A DNA stretch of 5,813 bases, from assembly GCA_937952135.1 (NCBI GenBank), contig CALFYL010000055.1, forward strand, positions 1 through 5,813. Direction: 5' to 3'. A program made the position numbers and the translations under genes. Positions 1 through 5,813 of the stretch are shown here, one piece after another. The first letter of the stretch is position 1; each line of letters starts with the position of its first letter. The notes beneath the pieces are model-generated. The model was not told the DNA's origin, did no database searches, and saw only the letters and a list, made by a program, of their open reading frames with translations. Origin of the DNA: an uncultured Planctomycetia bacterium (GTDB lineage Bacteria; Planctomycetota; UBA1135; GCA-002686595).

Positions 1-727
1 GAACGTGGTGCTCGACGGGATCGACTTCCAGGTCGGGCCGGGCGAGATCCTCGGCTACGTCGGACCCAACGGCGCGGGCAAGAGCACGACGGTTCGCGTG
101 CTGCTCGGGCTGCTGCCGGAATACGAGGGCGAGGCGCGCGTCGCGGGCTTCGATCCGAAGCAGAACGCGCTCGAGATCAAGCGCCGCGTCGGTTACGTGG
201 CCGAGAACGCGATCCTCTACGAGTCGCTGACCGTCGCGGAGCACTTGCTGTTCGTCGGCCGCATGCACGAGCTCGACGACGCGACGATCGAGCGCCGCGC
301 GACGCAGTGCCTCGCCGCGCTCGAGCTCGACGGCCGGCTCGGCGCGCGCATCTCGTCGCTCTCGAAGGGCATGCGCCAAAAGGTGCTGCTCACGGCGGCG
401 TTGCTCCACGCGCCGCCGATCCTGCTGCTCGACGAACCCATGTCGGGCCTCGACGTGCACTCGCAGATCCTGGTCAAGGAAGTCGTCCGCCAGCTCGCGC
501 AGAGCGGCCGCGCCGTGCTGTTCAGCTCGCACGTCATGGACGTCGTCGAGCGCCTCTGCACGCGCGTTGCGATCCTCAGCGGCGGCCGCATCGCGGTCCA
601 GGGCACGTTCGAGGAGCTCGCCGCGAGCCAGTCGCGCGACACGCTCGAGAACGTCTTCGCGAGCGTCACGGGCGCCCGCGACACCCAGGCGCGCGCGGCG
701 TCGATCGTCGAGGCCCTCGCGACGTGA
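1..727 (+). CDS. ABC-2-type transporter, ATP-binding subunit (5' partial)
   Basis: This is the nucleotide-binding subunit of an ABC exporter. It hydrolyses ATP on the cytoplasmic face to power the membrane subunit encoded next. The frame is open to the left edge (the codon at 2-4 reads Asn), so the GTG at 5 is probably internal and a short N-terminal strand is missing. Counting from that GTG, the Walker A motif GPNGAGKST is at residues 20-28. The Q-loop region (VGYVAEN, 62-68) has Glu67 where Gln is usual, as in many ABC-2 ATPases. The signature LSKGMRQ is at 119-125, Walker B ILLLDEP at 139-145, the D-loop SGLD at 147-150, and the switch His is in SSH at 174-176. All catalytic elements are therefore present. 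The sequence resembles the CcmA/drug-exporter class of ABC-2 ATPases. The substrate cannot be read from the sequence. Its TGA stop overlaps the permease start. Confidence 0.95.
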   Translation, partial: NVVLDGIDFQVGPGEILGYVGPNGAGKSTTVRVLLGLLPEYEGEARVAGFDPKQNALEIKRRVGYVAENAILYESLTVAEHLLFVGRMHELDDATIERRATQCLAALELDGRLGARISSLSKGMRQKVLLTAALLHAPPILLLDEPMSGLDVHSQILVKEVVRQLAQSGRAVLFSSHVMDVVERLCTRVAILSGGRIAVQGTFEELAASQSRDTLENVFASVTGARDTQARAASIVEALAT

Positions 728-2436
728 GCGCGCGCCGTCCGTCGCCCGCCTCGCCGTGGAACCGCCGGGAAAAGCTGCCGCTCCTCGCGACGGCGAGCCT
801 GGCCGTCGTCGACTGGCTCCGCTGGCCGCTCGAAGCGTTCGGCGTCGAGTTCGCGAAGTTCCGCGCGATCCTCGCGAACCGTCTATGGCTCGAAACGCGC
901 TCCGCGAGCGACTCTCCGTCGGGGAAACCCGCGCCGGCCGCCGGCCTGGCGCTGACCGGCGCCATGGCGGCGTTCTCCGGAATCGCCGCGGGCGTCGTCG
1001 CGCTCTCCACACGCGATCCCAAGGCGTGGCTGCTCGCCGGAATGGGCTTGTGGATGTTCTGGTTGCTGCTGCTGACGCTGAGCCATTTCGCGGCGCTGCT
1101 CGTCGACTCGGCCGACATCGCCGCGCTCGTCGGCCTGCCCGTGCGCGACCGCACCGTTCTCGCCGCACGCATCGCGCACGTCGCGATCTACACGCTGCTG
1201 TTGACCGTTTGCGCCTCCGCCGCTCCGATCGCGCTGGGGTGCCTCGCGTTTCCGCCCTGGATCGTGCTGCTCGTGTATCCGGCGGGCGCGTTGCTCACGA
1301 GTCTGCTCGTGGTCTCGAGCGTCGGCGTCGTGTTCGGACTGTGCCTGCGGATCTTCGGCGCGGCGCGGTTCGAGCGCACGACCTTCTGGGTGCAAGTGTT
1401 CGGCGGCGGCCTGGTCATGCTCACGGTGCAAGTCGTTCCGCAGTTCATCCGCTGGAGCGAGATCTTCGCCCTGACGCAGGAGAGTTCCGCTGCGCGCGCG
1501 CTCGTGCCGCCGCTGCATTTCCACGCGCTCTACAGCTTGCTCGCGGGCGCGGCGCAACCCGGCGACGCATGGCTCGCGGCCCTGGGCGCCCTCGCGCCCC
1601 TCGGGACGCTCGCGCTCGCGCTGTCGCTCTCGCGCGGCCGCTACATCGCCGCGCTCGCGGGCGAGGGCGAGCGCGCCAGCGGACAACGCGGTTTCGGCAC
1701 GGGCTGGATCGCGCGCTTCGGGCTGCGAACCTGCTCGAGCGGAGCGGCCCGCTCGGCCTTCGGCTGGGCCTTTGCGCTCACACGGCGTGAGCGCACGTTT
1801 CTGCGCGGCGTCGCGCCGCAGGTCGTGCTGTTCCTCACGCTGGCCGTCATCGCGGTCGTCGCGCCCAGCAGGGAAGCGGGCGAGCTCGAAACGAACTTCG
1901 CGCCGCTCGCGCTCTATGGATTGGGCATCGCGATGACCTCGGCGTACTTCGTCGCGGCCTCCTCCGAGCACGCGCGCGCGGTCGTGGTCCTCGAGTCGCT
2001 GCCGCTACGCTCGTCCAGAGCTTTCCTCGAGGGCGTCGCGAAAGCGCTCCTCCTCGGCGTCGCTGCACCCATCACGGGCATCGGCGCGCTGGCGCTCTCG
2101 GTCCTCGGCGGACCTGGTGCGTGGCTGGAGATCGCGCTCGCCCTGCTGGCGATCCTGTACCTCGACACGGTGTTCGCGCGGCATCTCGTGCGCGACATCC
2201 CGTTCCGCAAGGCGCCGGACGCGTCTCCGTCGGGTGAGCAGTTTGCGTGGGCGTTCGCCACGGTCTTCGCCGTGGGCGGCTTGGTCGCGCTGCACCTGCT
2301 GCTGCGCCTGCACCCGCTCGCGACGATGGGCGGCGTGCTGTTCTTCGCGTGGCGCCTGCGCGAGGCGTGGCGCGCACTCGAGCACATCCGGCCCGAGAGC
2401 GGCTCGATGCTCCGACGCTTGTCGTCACCGAGCTGA
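724..2436 (+). CDS. ABC-2-type transporter permease, polytopic membrane protein (570 aa)
   Basis: This is the presumed membrane partner of the preceding ATPase. I chose the GTG at 724 because it overlaps the ATPase stop as GTGA, the usual arrangement for translational coupling. A weak GAGG lies at 710-713. The open frame upstream of 724 only shadows the ATPase gene. The protein starts with a charged cytoplasmic segment (about residues 1-70). Roughly eleven or twelve hydrophobic segments follow, with clear ones near 73-95, 101-127, 150-176, 178-206 and 221-240. A long loop and a second block of helices cover the C-terminal half, ending in a basic tail. The motif around residues 128-149 (Asp-rich, then LPVRDRTVLAAR) resembles the cytoplasmic coupling segment seen in large ABC-2 permeases. 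That reading comes from position and style and is not proven. No extracytoplasmic enzymatic domain is visible. The role as exporter permease is well supported by context; the substrate is unknown. Confidence 0.85.
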   Translation: MSARRPSPASPWNRREKLPLLATASLAVVDWLRWPLEAFGVEFAKFRAILANRLWLETRSASDSPSGKPAPAAGLALTGAMAAFSGIAAGVVALSTRDPKAWLLAGMGLWMFWLLLLTLSHFAALLVDSADIAALVGLPVRDRTVLAARIAHVAIYTLLLTVCASAAPIALGCLAFPPWIVLLVYPAGALLTSLLVVSSVGVVFGLCLRIFGAARFERTTFWVQVFGGGLVMLTVQVVPQFIRWSEIFALTQESSAARALVPPLHFHALYSLLAGAAQPGDAWLAALGALAPLGTLALALSLSRGRYIAALAGEGERASGQRGFGTGWIARFGLRTCSSGAARSAFGWAFALTRRERTFLRGVAPQVVLFLTLAVIAVVAPSREAGELETNFAPLALYGLGIAMTSAYFVAASSEHARAVVVLESLPLRSSRAFLEGVAKALLLGVAAPITGIGALALSVLGGPGAWLEIALALLAILYLDTVFARHLVRDIPFRKAPDASPSGEQFAWAFATVFAVGGLVALHLLLRLHPLATMGGVLFFAWRLREAWRALEHIRPESGSMLRRLSSPS

Positions 2437-2442
2437 ACGCTG

Positions 2443-2549
2443 GCGATGTACCGAGCCAGAGCAAATTCTCCCCGCTAGTTCCACGGAGGGCGCAGGCGGC
2501 CGCGGTCCTGGAGTTAGCGGGGAGAATTTGCTCTGGCTCGGTACGTCGC
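2443..2549. repeat. Long intergenic inverted repeat between convergent genes
   Basis: Two 30-nt arms, 2448-2477 (beginning GTACCGAGCC and ending CCCCGCTA) and 2515-2544, are perfect reverse complements. Outward pairing continues through one G-U wobble to 2443/2549. Inward it continues through two wobbles to 2483/2509, giving about 41 consecutive paired positions around a 25-nt GC-rich loop. The element fills most of the 114-bp gap between the permease stop (2436) and the stop of the minus-strand gene (2551). The arms contain an AAATT core and look less GC-rich than the flanking genes. Neither side has a T-run, so this is not a canonical intrinsic terminator. It could be a bidirectional terminator, an RNase III substrate, or one copy of a dispersed palindromic (REP/MITE-like) element. 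The pairing is seen directly; the function is inferred. Confidence 0.9.
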
Positions 2550-2550
2550 G

Positions 2551-3231
2551 CTATTTCGCCTTCGCGGACGCGCGCGCCGTCTCGAGCTTGGCCCAGAGCT
2601 TGTCGGCGTTCTTCTGCACGCCCTTCTTGCAGCCGCCGCAGCACAGGCGGTACAGGCGCGTGCCCCACAGGTAGTCGAGCGGCTCTCCCATGCTGCCGAG
2701 CGGCTCGTCGGTGACGATGCAGGTCTGGAGCGGGTAGGTCGCCTTCTGCTTGGCGATGTACGCGTCCTGCAGCTTCTTCAGCGCCGGCGCGGGATCCTTC
2801 TTCACTTCGGCGACGCAGTCCTTGCAGCACAGCTTCATCAGGTACGTGCCCTGCACGTGGGCGACCGCCTTGTCGTCGAGCTTCTCGCCGCTGATGAGGC
2901 AAGTGTCGAGCGGGTAGCCCGCGCTCTGCTGCGCGATCACCGCGGCGTCGATCGACTTGAAGATCGCTTCCTTCTCCTTCGCCGCGGGCTCGACGCAGTT
3001 CTCACAGCACACGCGAACCAAGCGCCCGTCGACCAGCGTGTCGACCGCCGTCGCTCCGAGCTCCTCGCCGCTCACCGGGCACTTCGTCAGCGGGTAGGCG
3101 CCCTTCTGCGCGAGAATGGCCGCGGTGCGCGCCTTTGCAGCGTCGTCGGCGGGCTTGTCTTGCACCGGGCTGAACGCGCTGAGCAGGCCGAGGCACAACA
3201 GGACGAGAATCGAACCAACCAGGGTCTTCAT
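2551..3231 (-). CDS. Exported protein with three 60-residue Cys-rich repeats, probable metal binding
   Basis: I do not recognise a named family, though the pattern resembles YHS/TRASH-like metal-binding repeats. The 226-residue product begins with a signal-peptide-like segment (Lys2, then a hydrophobic stretch at 4-20). The remainder is therefore probably periplasmic or cell-surface. Cys13 lies inside the hydrophobic stretch but lacks a proper lipobox. Three tandem units follow, starting at Tyr46, Tyr106 and Tyr166, an exact 60-residue period. Each opens YPL-x2-C (Cys51, 111, 171), in units 1 and 2 followed by SGE, and later carries CC-x2-C (75/76/79, 135/136/139, 197/198/201). A charged, helix-prone linker separates the units. 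Unit 3 is the most divergent: ISGE becomes VTDE, and a two-residue insertion precedes its CC. Four Cys per unit suggest a thiol metal site, copper or zinc being typical of related folds. This is inference. The tail is Lys/Ala-rich. The ATG has a strong Shine-Dalgarno site. Confidence 0.85.
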   Translation of the reverse strand: MKTLVGSILVLLCLGLLSAFSPVQDKPADDAAKARTAAILAQKGAYPLTKCPVSGEELGATAVDTLVDGRLVRVCCENCVEPAAKEKEAIFKSIDAAVIAQQSAGYPLDTCLISGEKLDDKAVAHVQGTYLMKLCCKDCVAEVKKDPAPALKKLQDAYIAKQKATYPLQTCIVTDEPLGSMGEPLDYLWGTRLYRLCCGGCKKGVQKNADKLWAKLETARASAKAK

Positions 3232-3236
3232 GAGGG

Positions 3237-3243
3237 CTCCTCC
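3237..3243 (-). promoter_or_regulatory. Strong Shine-Dalgarno site of the Cys-repeat gene
   Basis: On the minus strand the bases read GGAGGAG, followed by a 5-nt spacer (CCCTC) and the ATG at 3231. This is a near-ideal match to the anti-Shine-Dalgarno sequence, and the strongest ribosome binding site in the window. It fixes the start of the Cys-repeat protein and suggests efficient translation. Confidence 0.75.
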
Positions 3244-3270
3244 ATGGGGATCGGGGATTGGCGAGCAGCA

Positions 3271-3312
3271 TACGATTCGCGGCGTCGCAGCGCGCGCCGG
3301 GGCCGAATCGTA
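3271..3312. promoter_or_regulatory. Inverted repeat in the divergent promoter region (candidate operator or leader hairpin)
   Basis: TACGATTCG at 3271-3279 is repeated as its exact reverse complement CGAATCGTA at 3304-3312. A smaller nested pair, CGGCG/CGCCG, lies at 3280-3284 and 3295-3299. Arm centres are 33 bp apart, close to three helical turns, which is compatible with a dimeric or looping regulator. The site lies between the divergent Cys-repeat and EamA genes, provided the EamA start is at 3324. A 9-bp match could also be a transcript hairpin or chance. I could not identify convincing -35/-10 boxes on either strand here. Confidence 0.35.
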
Positions 3313-3323
3313 GACTCCCGCGC

Positions 3324-4229
3324 TTGCGCAAAGCGGTGCTGGCGGCCCTCGCGGCCACGTTGATCTGGGGCGTTTCGTTCCTCGCGCTCGGCCTGGCCTT
3401 GGAAGCGGCGACGCCGCTCGGCGTCGTGTGGATGCGCAATGCCTTCGGCGCGGCGCTGCTCTTCGCGATCCTGCGCGCGCGCGGCGGCAAGCTGCTGCCG
3501 GAGCGCGAGGACTGGCGGCGCGTAGGCGTGCTCGGCGCGCTGATGGGCGCGCACATGCTCATCCAGACCCATTCGATGCGCTTCACCACGACGATGCGAG
3601 CGGGGTGGATCGTCGCGTTCATCCCGGTCGTGATCGCGGTCGGCGCGCGGATCTTCCTGAAGCAGCGCATGCGCGCGATCGGCTGGCTGGGGATTGCGGT
3701 CGCGACGAGCGGCGTCTTCGTGCTCACCTCGACGCGGCCGGACAGCTTGACCGAGGCGGGCGCTGGCGATGCGCTGATGCTCGTTTCGACCTTCACTTGG
3801 GCGGCGTACTCGCTCACCGCGTTGAAGGCCGTGCAACGCAGCGGCGGACTGCGGATCAGCGCGGCGGCGCTGGCGTTGTCCGCGCTTCCGACCGGTGCGG
3901 CGGCCGCCTTCGGCGAGAGTTGGCACAGCGAGCCGGCGTTGCGTTCGGTCGGCGCGCTGCTGTTCCTCGGCGCCGGAGCGAGCGCCGCGGCGATGTGGCT
4001 GTTCTCGAACGCGCTGTCGGTGCTCGGTCCCGAGCGAGCGGCCGCGTTCCAGTACCTCCAGCCGTTCGTGACCGTTGCGGCCTCGTTCGCCTTCTTGTCC
4101 GAGCCCTTCACCGCCGCGCAATTCCTCGGCGGCCCGATCGTGCTCGCCGGCGTGTGGGCCGTCCAGCGCGGCAAACGCGACGTCGGCGCTGCGCCTTCCA
4201 GCACCCCGCCGCTGCGCCGGGGTGCGTAG
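3324..4229 (+). CDS. EamA/DMT-family membrane transporter
   Basis: This is an inner-membrane permease of the drug/metabolite transporter superfamily, which typically exports amino acids, metabolites or drugs. The substrate cannot be deduced here. It has about ten hydrophobic segments in two related halves. The first half opens with the characteristic LIWGVSF at residues 13-19, then a conserved Arg after the second helix (VVWMRNAFGA, 34-43). The second half ends with the hallmark FQYLQPFVTV, an SEPFTAAQ segment and a final hydrophobic helix. The frame is open back to a TTG at 3258, giving 323 residues. I prefer the TTG at 3324 (301 residues) because it places the first helix at the N-terminus, matches the family length of about 280-300, and leaves room for a promoter before the divergent gene. 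Neither start has a strong ribosome site, although 3258 has a purine-rich GGGGA just upstream, so the start remains uncertain. The C-terminal tail is short, basic and Pro-rich. Confidence 0.9.
   Translation: MRKAVLAALAATLIWGVSFLALGLALEAATPLGVVWMRNAFGAALLFAILRARGGKLLPEREDWRRVGVLGALMGAHMLIQTHSMRFTTTMRAGWIVAFIPVVIAVGARIFLKQRMRAIGWLGIAVATSGVFVLTSTRPDSLTEAGAGDALMLVSTFTWAAYSLTALKAVQRSGGLRISAAALALSALPTGAAAAFGESWHSEPALRSVGALLFLGAGASAAAMWLFSNALSVLGPERAAAFQYLQPFVTVAASFAFLSEPFTAAQFLGGPIVLAGVWAVQRGKRDVGAAPSSTPPLRRGA
4201..4225 (+). terminator. GC hairpin at the end of the EamA gene
   Basis: GCACCCCG at 4201-4208 pairs perfectly with CGGGGTGC at 4218-4225 across a 9-nt loop, overlapping the last codons of the transporter. 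No T-run follows, so termination, if any, would be weak or Rho-assisted. The hairpin could instead protect the 3' end of the transcript. It sits just before the small DUF2892-type gene and could reduce read-through into it. Confidence 0.35.
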
Positions 4230-4264
4230 CGAAACTCCGCACGCGGCAAACGAAGTTCAACTCC

Positions 4265-4459
4265 ATGTCGCTCGAACGTTGGATTCGGATGTTCGCGGGC
4301 GCGTTCATCCTCGCGAGCCTGGCGCTCGCGCACTTCGTGCACCCGAACTGGATCTGGTTCACGGTGTTCGTCGGCGCGAACCTGCTGCAGTCGGCCTTCA
4401 CGGGCTTCTGCCCGTTGGAGATGCTCCTGCGGCGAGCGGGGGTTGGACGCGCCGTTTGA
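4265..4459 (+). CDS. DUF2892-type small membrane protein (64 aa)
   Basis: This is a short inner-membrane protein resembling the DUF2892 domain, known alone and as the membrane anchor of YgaP-like rhodaneses. Its biochemical role is not established. Two hydrophobic helices are visible, about residues 9-25 and 29-44, joined by a tight HPN turn. The second is followed by the family hallmark FTGFCPLEMLL at 45-55, with a single Cys at 49 and a basic tail. The length is typical of stand-alone members. The ATG at 4265 gives the expected short N-terminus (MSLERWIRMFAG). The open frame that continues upstream only shadows the EamA gene. No good Shine-Dalgarno site is seen. It starts 35 bp after the EamA stop on the same strand, so the two may be co-transcribed despite the hairpin at 4201-4225. 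Confidence 0.85.
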   Translation: MSLERWIRMFAGAFILASLALAHFVHPNWIWFTVFVGANLLQSAFTGFCPLEMLLRRAGVGRAV

Positions 4460-4464
4460 TTCCG

Positions 4465-4496
4465 CGCCGTCGTGGAGCGGCGCCGCGCGGACGGCG
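4465..4496. terminator. Weak candidate hairpin between convergent genes
   Basis: The 71-bp gap 4460-4530 separates the DUF2892 stop from the helicase stop. CGCCGTC at 4465-4471 pairs with GACGGCG at 4490-4496, and the loop contains the 10-bp palindrome GCGGCGCCGC at 4477-4486. No T-run follows on either strand. In DNA this GC-rich such matches arise easily by chance, so I call it only because both transcripts should end here. Confidence 0.2.
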
Positions 4497-4530
4497 TTGC
4501 ATTCGACGCGCGCGGTTTCGTGCGAGCAGG

Positions 4531-5813
4531 TCAGATCGGCTTGTGCGGCGCGAGGGACTTGCGCGCCGATGCCGCGCCCTTCGACTTCGCCTTCGCCGCC
4601 TTCTTGCGGCCCTTGATCGTCGCGGGCTTCGGGATGGGCTGCCCGGCCGCGACCCAGCCTTCGGGCGGCGGCGAGCCCTTGATCTCGAACAGGAAGCGCG
4701 AAGGCATCGACGGGGACGGCTTGCCGAATTTCACTCGCTGCTGCGTGTAGCACAGCGTGAGGTTGCGCTTGGCGCGCGTGATGCCGACGTACATCAGACG
4801 GCGCTCCTCCTCGACCGAGTCCTCGGCGATCGAACGCGTGTGCGGCAACAGGCCTTCCTCGAGGCCGATCAGGTAAACGCGCTGGAATTCCAGGCCTTTC
4901 GACGAGTGCAGCGTCATCAGCGTGACGACGTCGCGCGCGCTGTCCGCGTCGGACTCCTGGTCGTTCGCCGTGAGCGTCAGGTCCTGCAGAAAGGTCGCGA
5001 GCGTCGCTTTGCGGCTCTTGGACTGGTGGCGGTCGGCGAGCTGCACGATCTCCGTCACCGCGTTCCAGCGCAGCAGGCGCGTCGCTTCGTCGGGATAGAG
5101 CCGCTCGACTTCCTGGCGGTAGTTCACGGCGTCGAGGATGCGCTCGATGCGGCGCGGCAAGGCGAGACCGGGCTCGAGGCTCGCCGCGCTCGCGAGCAGG
5201 TTGCGGAAATCGCGCACGAGCCCCGCGACGCTCGGCTGCAAGCCCGGGATCTCGTTCGCTCGGTCGAAGGCGTGCACGAGGGAGATTCCGTGCTGCGCCG
5301 CGAATTCGAGCGCCCTGTCGAGGCTCGCCTTTCCGACGCCGCGCGGCGGGCAGTTGATGACGCGCAGGAAGCTCTGCTCGTCGTCCGGTTGCAGCGCGAG
5401 CTTCAGGTACGCCGTGACGTCGCGCACTTCCTTGCGGTCGAAGAACGACATCCCGCCGACGAGCACGTAGGGCACGCTGCGAGCGCGGAAAGCCTCCTCG
5501 AAGGACCGCGCGAGCGCCGACGCGCGGAACAGCACCGCGAAGTCGCTCCACTTCGCCTGGCGTTTCTCGACCAGCGACTTGATCTCGCGCGCGACGTGGT
5601 CGGCTTCCTCGAGGTCGTCGCGCACGTTGACCGCCATGATCGGATCGCCGTCGCCGAAAGCGGACTTCAGCGTCTTCTCGTGGCGCTTCGAGTTGTTCTT
5701 GATGACGCGGTTGGCGGCGCCGAGGATCTGGCTGGTCGAGCGGTAGTTCGTCTCGAGCCGCACGACCGCCGCGCCTTTGAAGTCCTTCTCGAACGAGAGG
5801 ATCTTGGTGATGT
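4531..5813 (-). CDS. UvrD/Rep/PcrA-type superfamily 1 DNA helicase (3' part of the gene)
   Basis: This encodes an ATP-dependent 3'-5' DNA helicase acting in repair or replication restart. Only the C-terminal 426 residues are present. The frame is open through the right edge, and the GTG at 5763 lies inside a conserved motif. Counting from the edge, ITKILSFEKDF leads to motif IV (LETNYRS, 19-25). The 2B/2A region then follows, with VLFRAS near 93-98 and a GGMSFFDRKEV segment near 119-129. The motif V region TLHSSKGLEF is at 300-309, and motif VI EEERRLMYVGITRAK at 334-348, including the arginine finger. The PSRFLFEI segment near 370-377 and the SFF-R-E motif resemble E. coli Rep more than UvrD, so Rep-like or PcrA-like both remain possible. 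The Walker A and DExx box motifs lie outside the window. The last ~30 residues are Lys/Ala-rich and probably disordered, which might bind DNA or partner proteins. Confidence 0.95.
   Translation of the reverse strand, partial: ITKILSFEKDFKGAAVVRLETNYRSTSQILGAANRVIKNNSKRHEKTLKSAFGDGDPIMAVNVRDDLEEADHVAREIKSLVEKRQAKWSDFAVLFRASALARSFEEAFRARSVPYVLVGGMSFFDRKEVRDVTAYLKLALQPDDEQSFLRVINCPPRGVGKASLDRALEFAAQHGISLVHAFDRANEIPGLQPSVAGLVRDFRNLLASAASLEPGLALPRRIERILDAVNYRQEVERLYPDEATRLLRWNAVTEIVQLADRHQSKSRKATLATFLQDLTLTANDQESDADSARDVVTLMTLHSSKGLEFQRVYLIGLEEGLLPHTRSIAEDSVEEERRLMYVGITRAKRNLTLCYTQQRVKFGKPSPSMPSRFLFEIKGSPPPEGWVAAGQPIPKPATIKGRKKAAKAKSKGAASARKSLAPHKPI

Noticed and set aside
307..723. Upstream extension of the permease frame
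   Set aside because: This part overlaps the ATPase gene in another frame and encodes Arg/Ala-rich sequence without domain features. The GTG at 724 gives a sensible start.
883..1971. Minus-strand open frame opposite the permease (362 codons)
   Set aside because: Its product is Arg/Glu/Gln-rich low complexity antisense to a clear membrane protein, so it is a shadow frame.
2446..2478. Ten-codon ATG...TAG mini-ORF inside the first palindrome arm
   Set aside because: It is very short, has no ribosome site and lies wholly within the inverted repeat. The opposite arm encodes nearly the same peptide only because of the palindrome.
2437..2550. Insertion sequence or transposon end
   Set aside because: No transposase is present, and I see no convincing target-site duplication flanking the inverted repeat, only the palindromic GTAC that belongs to the arms.
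4472..4750. Plus-strand open frame opposite the helicase C-terminus (92 codons)
   Set aside because: It is antisense to well-conserved helicase sequence and has no recognisable domain.
3002..5551. Very long open frame on the minus strand (849 codons)
   Set aside because: It is antisense to the EamA and DUF2892 genes and out of frame with both the helicase and the Cys-repeat gene. Its product is Arg/Ala/Pro-rich low-complexity sequence with no recognisable domain, as expected for shadow frames in high-GC DNA.
1..5813. CRISPR array, tRNA, rRNA, phage or defence genes
   Set aside because: I found no regularly spaced direct repeats, no tRNA-like or rRNA-like segment, and no phage, nuclease or toxin-antitoxin signature apart from the housekeeping-type helicase.

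Overview
The window is a stretch of very GC-rich bacterial DNA (roughly 70% G+C by eye) with tightly packed genes on both strands. Start codons are mixed ATG/GTG/TTG, and only one gene has a strong Shine-Dalgarno site. Composition and gene style (an exported Cys-repeat protein, a Rep/PcrA-type helicase with a basic tail, dense ABC-2 exporter genes) would fit a high-GC planctomycete-like or myxobacterium-like lineage. This is an inference from style; no marker gene here fixes the taxonomy.

Layout. (1) Positions 1-2436, plus strand: an ABC-2-type exporter pair. The ATPase subunit lacks only its N-terminal start and overlaps by 4 bp (GTGA) a 570-residue polytopic permease. (2) Positions 2437-2550: a short convergent intergenic gap almost filled by a perfect 30-bp inverted repeat, extendable to about 41 paired positions with wobbles. 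(3) Positions 2551-3231, minus strand: a small exported protein of three 60-residue Cys-rich repeats, each with one Cys after a Tyr-Pro-Leu start and a downstream CC-x2-C, probably metal binding. (4) Positions 3232-3323: a divergent promoter region containing a 9-bp inverted repeat. (5) Positions 3324-4229, plus strand: an EamA/DMT-family membrane transporter, followed 35 bp later by a 64-residue DUF2892-type membrane protein (4265-4459). (6) Positions 4531-5813, minus strand: the C-terminal 426 residues of a UvrD/Rep/PcrA superfamily 1 helicase, running off the right edge.

How they work together. The ABC pair is one functional unit. The other genes look like independent housekeeping or accessory functions that happen to be neighbours. 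I see no CRISPR, phage, transposase, toxin-antitoxin or defence cassette. The two items that stand out are the long intergenic palindrome and the triplicated Cys-repeat protein. The rest reads as ordinary chromosomal sequence.
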